A DNA stretch of 35,878 nucleotides from a virus. Shown here in pieces: positions 23,643 to 30,551 of this stretch. The position numbers and the translations under genes were made by a program. The notes beneath the pieces are model-generated. The model made no database searches, was not told where the DNA came from, and worked only from the letters and a program-made list of their open reading frames with translations. Each line of letters starts with the position of its first letter. Position 1 is the stretch's first letter. The DNA is taken from the IMG/VR virus record IMGVR_UViG_3300032286_001057, positions 1 through 35,878 of that record. One strand, written 5' to 3'.

Positions 23643-23665
23643 TTGACACAACATTTAGTTGTCAA
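23643..23665. promoter_or_regulatory. Divergent TTGACA pair upstream of the scaffold gene
   Basis: TTGACA at 23643-23648 on the plus strand and TTGACA on the minus strand at 23665-23660 form an inverted repeat with an 11-base centre. The minus-strand copy would suit a late promoter for scaffold and capsid, but no strong -10 is seen (TATGGC after 19 bases, or GATACT further on). Confidence 0.4.
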
Positions 23666-23668
23666 GTG

Positions 23669-23896
23669 TTATTTATAGTCTTTAATATGACAACCTGCCG
23701 CCTTTATTCCATCCATATAAGACTGTTTAGAATAGTGGATTTTACTGTCAGCATGGCTAAAAATACCACCATGCTTGTTTATGTATCCATCAACCGTTAA
23801 ATCCTCTTTTCCTTCAATGCGTTTAGGAGTTAATGAATCAACTTCGATCCATTCGTATTTCCCAGCTTCATTTTTGATTAATTTCTGAATTGTCAT
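23669..23896 (-). CDS. Small hypothetical protein, 75 aa
   Basis: It has a strand pair at the N-terminus (EAGKYEWIEVDSLTP) and near the end KIHYSKQSYMDGIKAAGCHI, a helix that I recall from short proteins between portal and scaffold genes in podoviruses. It begins two bases after the stop of the 17-aa frame upstream. Function unknown. Confidence 0.6.
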   Translation of the reverse strand: MTIQKLIKNEAGKYEWIEVDSLTPKRIEGKEDLTVDGYINKHGGIFSHADSKIHYSKQSYMDGIKAAGCHIKDYK

Positions 23897-23898
23897 AA

Positions 23899-23952
23899 TT
23901 AACAGCCTTTTCCGCCTTTTTTAGTTCCTTTTTTTACAGGTTTTTTAGCCAT
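23899..23952 (-). CDS. 17-aa Lys/Gly-rich microprotein
   Basis: The product is MAKKPVKKGTKKGGKGC. A near-perfect ribosome binding site, TAGGAGG, lies five bases upstream, stronger than most in this genome. It is strongly basic (8 of 17 residues are Lys) with a terminal Cys. I recall tiny MAKK...GG..C proteins at this place in other podoviruses. It may bind DNA, scaffold acid patches or capsid, but nothing is established. Confidence 0.65.
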   Translation of the reverse strand: MAKKPVKKGTKKGGKGC

Positions 23953-23961
23953 TTTATCCTC

Positions 23962-26106
23962 CTAAATATTTGTTGTTTGATTAGCATTACGAATTTGATC
24001 GTTTAGAACTTCAGTACGCGCTTTAACAATCATATCAAGACGTTTTGCCTCTCGATCTGCTTGGCGGTTTACGTCTTCAAACTCTAAATTATCTTGATGT
24101 TTTTCCATCTCGAAAAGTTGAGTTGCTTTTGCAATATCAATTTCCTGTTGTTTTAAACTTGCTTCAGATTGAATTTTTTGTGCGTCTAGTTGTAGTCTTT
24201 GTTGTTCTAATTGAATTTGAGCTTGAGCAAGCATTTCTTCAGCAGAAGGCTGTTTTTCTTCTGGCTGTTGGTCTTTAGTGCTTAAAGCTTCTTCTACATT
24301 ACGACCAACTTTAAATGGCTTGCTAACAAACATCAAGAATTGTTGAAAAGCTTCTGGCGTAATGATTTGACTTTGAACTAGTGGGAAGAAAGCAGAAGAG
24401 AAATTACTAATTGCAGTAATATATTCAATGCGATCTTGTTTTTCTTGTTGTTGGTCAATTCTAATCGTAGAATCAGTTTCGACATCAATTGAGAAAGTAC
24501 GCATCTTATCATTCTTAATAAGAGCAGCTATTTCTTGTATTTGTTCGGGAGTCGCGGCATATCCTTTTAAAGCTTCTAGAGGCCCTTTCATAGTTTCTTT
24601 GAAGCCTTTTTCTGCTTGCTGTTTAAGCATGTCCATCTTTTCTTGAGCATCAGGATCATTTAGGTCAATTTGTCTTTGTGCTTCCATCATTAACAATCTT
24701 AGTCTGTCTTGTGCCTGTGCTGCGATTGTGTTAATATCTACAATCTTCAAGCTAGTCATCTCAACTAATTCTTCGATACTGTAATTTTCAACAGTCATCT
24801 CAATCAACATGCGAATCAAATCTCTTGACCAAAATTCGATTTCTTTTTGAAGTGGTTGGATGCGAGATATTGCAAAGTTTCCTTTTAGTTGTTGAGCAGT
24901 TGCAGTTTCAGAAGCCATTGAAACGCCGCGAACAATATCAGAGATGCCTGTGATGTCTCTAATTGCGTTGATGATTTCAATCTTGTGTTGTTGTAACTCT
25001 CTGATTGTTAAGATAATCTCTTGCAATGGTTTGAACAATACCATGTCAGAAGCTTTCTGTAATCCACCAGTTCCCTTAAGTGGGGTAAAAGTTCCATCCT
25101 CGCCATTAAATAAAGCTTCGATGTCAGAACCTTCAGCAATTGAGTTATAAATACCAGTTGCTTTACATTGTTGAATTAGTGATTTAATTCTTGCATCAAC
25201 TTGATTTAATTCTTCCGCTTGTGATTTGTAATATCTATAAAGCGGAATCGGTATCAAAGAGCGTGGATCAGATCTAGAGCCAAGAGGTGCTGGTATTGGG
25301 AAGAATCCACGTAATTTGTATGGGTCTTCTTCTTTTGACAATAGAACGCCGTCACCACCAAGTGTTGCAAAGATTACTTCTTCAGCTTCTTTGTCCCAAA
25401 TCTCCCACACTTCGGCCATTTTAAAGATTTCGCTTTCGTTTGGCTTGTCTAGTGAATCAAGGCGACTTTTGTTTAATGAGACAGCTTTGCCTTTAGGACC
25501 AAAGTCTTCAATTAATTCTTCGCGGGTTTTGTAATGTCTAAATGCAATCCATCTCACCTTTGTCCATTCTTTTTCAGTTGACATTCTGAAATCTTCCCAA
25601 GGCCAGTATTCAATGCGACATTTCTTATCAGTTGGGTCAAATTCTTCCGTACCATCTTCCATTTCAATTACTTCCTCTGGATCGTAGCAAACACGAGCAA
25701 CACCACGCCCACCAACTAAATAATCATCACGGCATTTACCGATTACATCTTCAGCATCAGTATCGTTTAAATAAAGGCTGACTACGCGCTCCATCATTTC
25801 CGAAGCTATTTTAGCAACTTCGTTTTCATCTAGGAAACGTTGGGCAATGTTTGGTTTTGGTAGTTTAGAGAATACTAAAGGGCGTAGGGTTTGAGTATTA
25901 GCCCAGAATACATTATAACGTTTGGAATCAGAGCCATCATTATTGAATTCATCTTTGTAAATCTTGAAATATTTATCAGCCTCGTCACGCCAGTTTTTCT
26001 CGTAATTATTAGCATTTTCAAGCTCTTTGGTCCATATTTCAACTAAACCAGCATTGCCTTTAGAGAGCGATAAATCTTCTTTGGTTTCAACTTGGTCGGC
26101 TTGCAT
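23962..26106 (-). CDS. Portal protein, P22-like size (714 aa)
   Basis: Forms the dodecameric DNA channel at one head vertex. The N-terminal half has helices and strands with RYNVFWANTQTLRPLVFSKLPKPN, DVIGKCRDDYLVGGRGVARVCY and CRIEYWPWEDFRM, typical of large podovirus portals. SLIPIPLYRYYKSQAEELNQ and MASETATAQQLKGN are the conserved wing and stem segments. The C-terminal 130 residues are Gln-rich coiled coil, like the barrel of P22-type portals. It follows the large terminase by about 100 bases with its own promoter-like sequence. Confidence 0.88.
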   Translation of the reverse strand: MQADQVETKEDLSLSKGNAGLVEIWTKELENANNYEKNWRDEADKYFKIYKDEFNNDGSDSKRYNVFWANTQTLRPLVFSKLPKPNIAQRFLDENEVAKIASEMMERVVSLYLNDTDAEDVIGKCRDDYLVGGRGVARVCYDPEEVIEMEDGTEEFDPTDKKCRIEYWPWEDFRMSTEKEWTKVRWIAFRHYKTREELIEDFGPKGKAVSLNKSRLDSLDKPNESEIFKMAEVWEIWDKEAEEVIFATLGGDGVLLSKEEDPYKLRGFFPIPAPLGSRSDPRSLIPIPLYRYYKSQAEELNQVDARIKSLIQQCKATGIYNSIAEGSDIEALFNGEDGTFTPLKGTGGLQKASDMVLFKPLQEIILTIRELQQHKIEIINAIRDITGISDIVRGVSMASETATAQQLKGNFAISRIQPLQKEIEFWSRDLIRMLIEMTVENYSIEELVEMTSLKIVDINTIAAQAQDRLRLLMMEAQRQIDLNDPDAQEKMDMLKQQAEKGFKETMKGPLEALKGYAATPEQIQEIAALIKNDKMRTFSIDVETDSTIRIDQQQEKQDRIEYITAISNFSSAFFPLVQSQIITPEAFQQFLMFVSKPFKVGRNVEEALSTKDQQPEEKQPSAEEMLAQAQIQLEQQRLQLDAQKIQSEASLKQQEIDIAKATQLFEMEKHQDNLEFEDVNRQADREAKRLDMIVKARTEVLNDQIRNANQTTNI

Positions 26107-26167
26107 TGGTCTTTTAGTTGGTTTTCACATTTGTTTGGAACTAAAGACGCTTTGCAAGCCTCGGTTT

Positions 26168-26198
26168 ATTATACTGAATTTAAATTTTATCTTGTCAA
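26168..26198 (-). promoter_or_regulatory. Promoter candidate for the portal gene
   Basis: On the minus strand, CTTGACAAG contains TTGACA (26198-26193) and a perfect TATAAT follows (26173-26168). The 19-base spacer is longer than ideal. The portal start is 62 bases downstream. It lies in the only intergenic gap of this block near a large gene. Confidence 0.5.
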
Positions 26199-26202
26199 GC
26201 TT

Positions 26203-27657
26203 TTATTCAAAGCTTTCATTCATTTTCTTTTTAAAAGCGTTCTTTTTCACATTGTGAGGGTTGAAATCTTTCCACCATTGGTCACCAATTTCAGGTGGCG
26301 TTGATTTAATGTTTACAACGATTGGACGGCTCATACAGATATATCTGCAAACATCGAGGGCATGGTCTTCCAAGTCTGAATCTAAATCTTCTGGTTTGCT
26401 TGCGTCATATTGCATAATCGGCAAAGTACGAATTAAGTTTTTACAATCTTTAGTAAAATAAATCAAGGGCTTTCCATCCTCACCGATCAATCTTCCTCGT
26501 ATTTGCTGCCAGCCATTAATTCTTTTATTGTCAGCTTTACTGTAATAGCAACCATATTCTGCTAATTCCTCAGCAATTGATTTGCCGCGTGAAACATCAA
26601 ATATAGATGGATCAGCCACCATGTCACTCATTTTCTCGCTTTCTTGCATTTGCATTGTAGTTTCTGCGATTTCTTTATTGCTTATCTTTAAGCCTTCATT
26701 TGCTTTACCCGTGCAGCCATAATACTCACGGTAAAAAATTAATGAACCACGGGGGAAGCTTCGCTTAATTCCATTACATATAACAGAAGAACCATCACTA
26801 ACAGCAGCCCAATGTGTAGAAAACGGTCTTGAATAACCCCAGTCAAAGCCCCTAATTCTAGCCCAGTCTGGCGGAATCAAGAAAGGCTCAACCACATGAA
26901 TATCTTTATTGAACTGGTCAAAGTAAGCTCCTTCAATAGCGTCCCAATCACCATCCAACATTGCTTTTGCTAAAGCGCCACCAAGTCCAATCAATTTGTT
27001 AGCATAAAGTGGGTCATTCTGCATCATCGTAGGATTATCTTGTAACTTAGCAGGTATGAATTGTCTCAGCATTCCACCTTCTTCTGGCTGCATTTGTCTT
27101 ACTTGCATCGGGTCACAGTTATCAATGAATGTCTCTTTTACAAATTGATGACCAATTCCTCCCGGATTTGAACCGGCAATAATTAATGGCAACTTAGCTT
27201 TATATTTGTCAGACACGATAAGCGAACCAATGCGGCAGCGACCACGAAGGAATTTATAAATCTTTTCTGAGAAGTGGGTAAGTTCATCAATTAACAACAC
27301 ATTAATCTCCGCCCCTTGGTATTTAGTCACATCCTTTTCATGCTGACAATGGCACAAGTAAATCTTCGAGCCGTTCTTAAAAGTTATCTCACTATCAGAT
27401 AAGCGAACGAATCTTGAGTTGATAAGCGGAGCAAGTAGAGCAGCAAATCCAGAAGGTCCTTCGATATGGTTTTTAGCTAAGTCAGCAAATAATCTACGAA
27501 ATAAATAGATTTGAATGTTTGGAATGTCGAGAGCAAGGATGATTGCAATTACTCGCATTGTGTGAGATTTACCACCTCCCGCCGCTCCTCCGTAAAGTAT
27601 TTCAGTTGCGGGGCTTAGGAAGCATTGGGTTTGGCGAAGGTGAAGGCTAAACTCCAT
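26203..27657 (-). CDS. terL: Terminase large subunit
   Basis: The 484-residue packaging motor. Walker A is GGAAGGGKS (residues 23-31). Walker B is VLLIDEL with D124 and E125. The coupling motif region includes IIAGSNPGG near 165. The RNase H-like nuclease domain carries GFDWGYSRPFS (about 270), MVADPSIFD (about 350) and DHALDVCRYI (about 450), giving the expected acidic triad. The start overlaps the tiny frame upstream. Confidence 0.95.
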   Translation of the reverse strand: MEFSLHLRQTQCFLSPATEILYGGAAGGGKSHTMRVIAIILALDIPNIQIYLFRRLFADLAKNHIEGPSGFAALLAPLINSRFVRLSDSEITFKNGSKIYLCHCQHEKDVTKYQGAEINVLLIDELTHFSEKIYKFLRGRCRIGSLIVSDKYKAKLPLIIAGSNPGGIGHQFVKETFIDNCDPMQVRQMQPEEGGMLRQFIPAKLQDNPTMMQNDPLYANKLIGLGGALAKAMLDGDWDAIEGAYFDQFNKDIHVVEPFLIPPDWARIRGFDWGYSRPFSTHWAAVSDGSSVICNGIKRSFPRGSLIFYREYYGCTGKANEGLKISNKEIAETTMQMQESEKMSDMVADPSIFDVSRGKSIAEELAEYGCYYSKADNKRINGWQQIRGRLIGEDGKPLIYFTKDCKNLIRTLPIMQYDASKPEDLDSDLEDHALDVCRYICMSRPIVVNIKSTPPEIGDQWWKDFNPHNVKKNAFKKKMNESFE

Positions 27658-27739
27658 TCAAACATTTATTTAGTTTTGCGATTAAGCTTAGAATATCTGA
27701 GTTCTCATAAATCATAAAAAGTTGATTCTCATTATACAT
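27647..27739 (-). CDS. Possible 30-aa protein before terL
   Basis: It begins immediately after the previous gene's TGA, with AAGGAAGGG about five bases upstream, and ends 11 bases inside terL. The product is an amphipathic helix (QLFMIYENSDILSLIAKL). It may serve mainly to couple translation into terL, which lacks its own ribosome binding site. Confidence 0.4.
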   Translation of the reverse strand: MYNENQLFMIYENSDILSLIAKLNKCLNGV

Positions 27740-27982
27740 TCAATCCCTTCCTTCGCAATTTAATTCAATCGGATAACTTGCGCCTTGCTCAATCATTTTA
27801 GAAAATCTATCGCTAGATTCGTTTGAATCGCCAGCTTGAAAACTTTTAATATCTTGTGAAAAAAAATCTATACCGCAGTTTTCGCCTTTTATCTCAATAT
27901 CACCTATTGTTTCAGGCTTGCACTTTGCAAACAAAGTTCCTTTTGGAAGTTTTAAAAATGTTTTTAAATTTACTATTTTCAT
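27740..27982 (-). CDS. Hypothetical protein, 80 aa
   Basis: Strand-rich: KTFLKLPKGTLFAKCKP then IEIKGENCGIDFF. From memory, a LP.GTLF opening occurs in small phage proteins of unknown role. Its ATG overlaps the stop of the terS 3' relic (TAATG), so it once followed a terminase reading frame directly. Confidence 0.6.
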   Translation of the reverse strand: MKIVNLKTFLKLPKGTLFAKCKPETIGDIEIKGENCGIDFFSQDIKSFQAGDSNESSDRFSKMIEQGASYPIELNCEGRD

Positions 27983-28017
27983 TACTCAGTCTTTAAATTA
28001 ATAGTAATCGGTGGCAT
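27982..28017 (-). pseudogene. Relic copy of the terS 3' end
   Basis: Read on the minus strand this encodes MPPITINLKTE and stop. The intact terS ends in LPPITINLKTE. Over the shared ten codons the two copies differ at four third positions, all synonymous. The relic frame stays open upstream through KYKFVHK before losing continuity beneath the gene at 28031. It shows that a terminase frame once ended here and that the 85-aa gene was placed between the copies. Confidence 0.75.
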
Positions 28018-28030
28018 CTTATGCACAAAC

Positions 28031-28288
28031 TTATACTTCTTTATACTGGCCGTAGAACCCGTAATCAGGCTCTACAACTAAAGTGCATTCGTTAATTCCA
28101 TCAAAATCTTTTTTTATTTTTCTAAATCCATCTTCATAAATTGAATGTTCTTCTAAAAAGTTAGCTAATTTATCCATCGTTTCTTTTTGACTTGAATAAA
28201 CATAAGGTTTATGCGTTCCGGCTGAACTTTGACCCACGTGAATTCCCGTTTTGCATTTAGTACAAACTAAAAAGATATCTATAGACAT
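28031..28288 (-). CDS. Hypothetical protein with CxxC, 85 aa
   Basis: The N-terminus VCTKCKTGIHVGQSSAG resembles half a zinc ribbon, and a helix KETMDKLANFLEEHS and an acidic C-terminal strand region follow. Similar CP.CK...(L/V)GQ proteins occur in other phages without assigned function. The gene is enclosed by two copies of the terS 3' end, which suggests it moved in as a unit. Confidence 0.65.
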   Translation of the reverse strand: MSIDIFLVCTKCKTGIHVGQSSAGTHKPYVYSSQKETMDKLANFLEEHSIYEDGFRKIKKDFDGINECTLVVEPDYGFYGQYKEV

Positions 28289-28294
28289 TATTAA

Positions 28295-28756
28295 TTACTC
28301 CGTTTTTAAATTAATAGTAATTGGCGGCAATTGTTGAGCTGAATTATCGTCCTTTTCTTTGTAGTTTAAATCAAGTTCTGCTCTGTTTTTAGTCTTAGCA
28401 AGATAGGCTTTAAATTGCGAAAGCTCGCTGCATCTACGCACTTTGGCACTTGTTGCATCGTCAGACATGTCGTGCAAATGATTCTCGGCCTCTTGCAATA
28501 AGTAGTAAGACGCTGATTGTTGTGCAGATTTAGCGCGCGTGCGATACTCAGTGTTGTTAGTAAAGTCAACAATATACATCACATGTACCCCATACTTTTC
28601 CGCAATATCAACATAACTCTTCCCCTCGCTCATCATCTCAATCACATCATTACCATTAGCGCACAACACTTCTAGTTGGGTAAAGCCTTTCTTTTTAGCT
28701 TCCTCTTTTGTCCATTTTTTCCCTACTAGTTCTTTTTTTATTTCTACTTCTCTCAT
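28295..28756 (-). CDS. terS: Terminase small subunit
   Basis: 153 residues. A helix-turn-helix at about 38-62 (VIEMMSEGKSYVDIAEKYGV) would bind the packaging site. The central helical part (SAQQSASYYLLQEAENHLH, KVRRCSELSQFKAYLAKTKN) fits the oligomerisation domain of podovirus small terminases, and the conserved tail PPITINLKTE is the usual contact region for the large subunit. Position ahead of terL agrees. Confidence 0.8.
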   Translation of the reverse strand: MREVEIKKELVGKKWTKEEAKKKGFTQLEVLCANGNDVIEMMSEGKSYVDIAEKYGVHVMYIVDFTNNTEYRTRAKSAQQSASYYLLQEAENHLHDMSDDATSAKVRRCSELSQFKAYLAKTKNRAELDLNYKEKDDNSAQQLPPITINLKTE

Positions 28757-28757
28757 A

Positions 28758-28907
28758 TTAATTGCAAATTGCTGGTGGACAAATAGGCTTAATGTTTAAA
28801 GGCCCTGAACAAATTGGTTGATTTACTCCGTCAATGCAAGCGCAAAAACAACTCGCTCTTGCATTTGTTGAAGCTAAAAACAATATAACAAATAAAAGTT
28901 TCTTCAT
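28758..28907 (-). CDS. Secreted Cys-rich peptide, 49 aa
   Basis: A clear signal peptide (MKKLLFVILFLASTNARA, cleavage after ARA at residue 18) precedes a 31-residue mature peptide with six cysteines: C20, C22 and C24 in SCFCACIDGVNQ, then C33, C42 and C48. Pro-rich PICPP is near the end. I recall short phage peptides with CxCxC(V/I)(N/D)G and PICPP patterns, with no known role. It is the first gene of the late block and ends one base before terS. Confidence 0.7.
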   Translation of the reverse strand: MKKLLFVILFLASTNARASCFCACIDGVNQPICSGPLNIKPICPPAICN

Positions 28908-28930
28908 GTTTTAATTTTGTAAGTAATATT

Positions 28931-28986
28931 TCGCGATTCTTTTATCGCGAGACTAACGCACACAGCAGTAGTCTAATAAGCTTATT
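28931..28986 (-). promoter_or_regulatory. Leader hairpin and palindrome upstream of the late block
   Basis: TCGCGAT (28931-28937) pairs with ATCGCGA (28944-28950) around a 6-base loop. AATAAGCTTATT (28975-28986) is a perfect 12-bp palindrome. Both lie in the likely 5' leader of the minus-strand late transcript. They may be operator or RNA-stability elements. Confidence 0.45.
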
Positions 28987-29016
28987 GCTTAACCCCCCTT
29001 CCCCCCTAAATTTAGG

Positions 29017-29056
29017 TTATTTGTCAAGTTATTTATTTTATTTTATTAGTCAAGTT
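29017..29056. promoter_or_regulatory. Direct repeat TTATTNGTCAAGTT in the divergent region
   Basis: Copies at 29017-29030 and 29043-29056 match in 13 of 14 bases, 26 bp apart. On the minus strand each contains ACTTGACA or ACTTGACT, a -35-like core also found at 23665 and 26198. They may be tandem promoters, activator sites or iterons. I found no good -10 box for either. Confidence 0.4.
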
Positions 29057-29073
29057 TATCAAAAATTTTACGG

Positions 29074-29179
29074 TTTTCTTCCAAATCTTTTTTAATTTAT
29101 TTTTTCACTTTCCCAACTTCCTTTTCAACAAACCCTACAACCTCAACTAATTCCACCCCTCAATTCCCCTTCTCCTTAC
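29074..29179. other. 106-nt tract without a single G on the plus strand
   Basis: From 29074 to 29179 the plus strand contains only A, C and T and is strongly pyrimidine-rich, with a run of Cs near 29155-29170. No gene lies here. It is the turning point between the divergent blocks, so coding bias changes strand nearby. It is a candidate origin, Rho-utilisation region or purine-only leader for the minus strand. Confidence 0.6.
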
Positions 29180-29276
29180 GCTGTTAAGCATTTGTTTAGT
29201 ACATACATAATTAAACCCTTGCAATTATTAGCTCCACAACTCTTAATATTTCTTTAATAATTACTTAACAATATGG

Positions 29277-29305
29277 TTGACAGTTAAGAAGTTGGGGTCT
29301 AAGAT
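29277..29305 (+). promoter_or_regulatory. Main early promoter of the plus block
   Basis: TTGACA (29277-29282), a 17-base spacer, and TAAGAT (29300-29305), 43 bases ahead of the first plus-strand gene. An AT-rich stretch upstream would act as an UP element. Confidence 0.7.
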
Positions 29306-29334
29306 GAGTTCACACCACAAATAAATAATAACAC

Positions 29335-29351
29335 AAATGAGGTAAAAAATG
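29335..29351 (+). promoter_or_regulatory. AAATGAGGTAAAAAATG leader, copy 2
   Basis: Ribosome binding site and start of the gene at 29349. It contains ATG AGG TAA at 29337-29345 and is identical over 17 bases to the leader at 29506. Confidence 0.7.
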
Positions 29352-29507
29352 ACATTATCAAACAAATATTTTGAAAAAATCACAATCACCGAAACTTTAA
29401 TCGAATTCGATCAATACAAATTTGGCGAAGATCAAATCATGGATGCCGAAAAATCAGCGCAAGAATTAGCTGAGGCTTTGGGTCGTGAATATGTAATCAA
29501 CTACTAA
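29349..29507 (+). CDS. First early protein, 52 aa
   Basis: A small acidic protein with a strand pair (KITITETLIEFDQYKF) and a C-terminal helix (DAEKSAQELAEALGREY). It is the first gene after the strongest early promoter, a position typical of host-takeover proteins in phages, but I do not recognise it. The next leader begins inside its stop codon. Confidence 0.65.
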   Translation: MTLSNKYFEKITITETLIEFDQYKFGEDQIMDAEKSAQELAEALGREYVINY

Positions 29508-29522
29508 ATGAGGTAAAAAATG
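29506..29522 (+). promoter_or_regulatory. AAATGAGGTAAAAAATG leader, copy 3
   Basis: Ribosome binding site and start of the gene at 29520. Same 17 bases as the leader at 29335, with ATG AGG TAA at 29508-29516. Confidence 0.7.
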
Positions 29523-29612
29523 AGAAACTTACAATCGCAAGAAATACTAATAATTTTCGGAATGGTTAGCTATGCAATCGGATTTCCAGCAATTTGGATA
29601 TTATTTGTTTAA
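29520..29612 (+). CDS. 30-aa single-span membrane peptide
   Basis: The product begins MRNLQSQE and then is hydrophobic to the end (ILIIFGMVSYAIGFPAIWIL), enough for one membrane span. The shared leader makes translation likely. It overlaps the next possible gene in another frame, and its stop lies at the base of a hairpin. Confidence 0.6.
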   Translation: MRNLQSQEILIIFGMVSYAIGFPAIWILFV

Positions 29613-29826
29613 AGCCCTACTAGTGCCACTTCAAGTCAGGCGGCACAATGAGGGGCTTTGGTCAGGCTTCCCGATGCTCAGAGTGTTTAACCCCGATTGC
29701 TTTGATATTCAATCAGCAAGACCGCTAAATGATTATTCGGGAAGATATTTAATCGTTCCTAATGTTCACAAATCCAATTTATTCAAATTAGAAGATTTAT
29801 TAATTAAAATTAAACTATGGGCATGA
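29572..29826 (+). CDS. Hypothetical protein, 84 aa or shorter
   Basis: The longest frame starts at 29572 and overlaps the membrane peptide by 41 bases; a second start at 29674 gives 50 residues (MLRVFNPDCFDIQSARPLND). The C-terminal half, with SGRYLIVPNVHKSNLFKLEDLL, looks protein-like. The N-terminal part spans the hairpin at 29611 and is less convincing. Its stop overlaps the next gene by ATGA. Confidence 0.45.
   Translation: MQSDFQQFGYYLFKALLVPLQVRRHNEGLWSGFPMLRVFNPDCFDIQSARPLNDYSGRYLIVPNVHKSNLFKLEDLLIKIKLWA
29611..29659 (+). other. Hairpin between early genes
   Basis: AAAGCCC (29611-29617) pairs with GGGCTTT (29653-29659), and inside GTGCC (29623-29627) pairs with GGCAC (29642-29646), with small internal loops. 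No T-run follows, so it is not a standard terminator. It may be an attenuator or processing site. Confidence 0.45.
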
Positions 29827-30203
29827 AAGAAGAATTTAACACAACCAGCACCGAAAATTTGATTTGCCCTTATTGTGGAGCAGAACAAGAAGAAGCAAGA
29901 GAGCAAGAAGATTGGGGAACTCCTGAATCTTGGACTTGTTGCGATTGCACAAGAGATTTTCTTTACACAACCGAAACAGTTTTAAAATTCACTAGTGAGG
30001 ATTTAGGGGAATATTTAGACGATAAATTAGCCCAAGAAAATTACTGGCTTAAAGTTTTGGAAAAAGAACTAGTCGAACTTGAAAAGCCAGAGCAATTAGA
30101 AAAACAGAAAATGAAAATAGAAAAGTGTAAGCAGAAAATTAATGATCTAGAGGAAAGATTTAAGATATTTGCCGCACAATGCTTTGAACCAATTGAGGAA
30201 TAA
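29823..30203 (+). CDS. Zinc-ribbon / coiled-coil protein, 126 aa
   Basis: ATG 29823 is preferred to ATG 29817 because it forms an ATGA overlap with the previous stop. CPYCG (residues 15-19) and CCDC (about 39-42) form a four-Cys zinc ribbon. The remainder is a long charged coiled coil (KVLEKELVELEKPEQLEKQ onward). Such small ribbons in early operons may bind nucleic acid or host polymerase. No family is assigned. Confidence 0.65.
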   Translation: MKEEFNTTSTENLICPYCGAEQEEAREQEDWGTPESWTCCDCTRDFLYTTETVLKFTSEDLGEYLDDKLAQENYWLKVLEKELVELEKPEQLEKQKMKIEKCKQKINDLEERFKIFAAQCFEPIEE

Positions 30204-30208
30204 TTAAA

Positions 30209-30412
30209 ATGAAAATAAACGAACTTTACAAAAAAATGATTGCCGAAAACCTAAGTTATCGACAACTTGCCGCATTAATTAAGCCAGCAATTACCCACGT
30301 TGGCCTTTATTATCATATAAAGCGATATTGCGTTCAAAACAATTTAGCTTTACCAAAAAATAAAGCAGGTCGGAAAGTTATTGACAGAAATTTTGAATTA
30401 AATAATAGGTAA
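30209..30412 (+). CDS. Small DNA-binding-like protein, 67 aa
   Basis: The helical arrangement YKKMIAENLSYRQLAALI then HVGLYYHIKRYC resembles a compact helix-turn-helix, ending in a basic tail KNKAGRKVIDR. It may regulate early transcription. It is five bases after the zinc-ribbon gene. Confidence 0.55.
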   Translation: MKINELYKKMIAENLSYRQLAALIKPAITHVGLYYHIKRYCVQNNLALPKNKAGRKVIDRNFELNNR

Positions 30413-30415
30413 TTA

Positions 30416-30547
30416 ATGAACTTTGATAGCTTTGAAGATTATATTTTGCGATCACCAAAAAGAACAGTTCTTTTTAGCTTATTTTTAGGATTGTTGATTT
30501 ACTGCTTAATTTGGTTCTTTGCCTTTTTAGAATTTATTTTTGCTTAA
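30416..30547 (+). CDS. Membrane protein, 43 aa
   Basis: A polar N-terminal 16 residues (MNFDSFEDYILRSPKR) is followed by about 25 hydrophobic residues (LFSLFLGLLIYCLIWFFAFL). It starts three bases after the previous stop and ends five bases before the next ATG. No family is recognised. Confidence 0.55.
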   Translation: MNFDSFEDYILRSPKRTVLFSLFLGLLIYCLIWFFAFLEFIFA

Positions 30548-30551
30548 GAAA

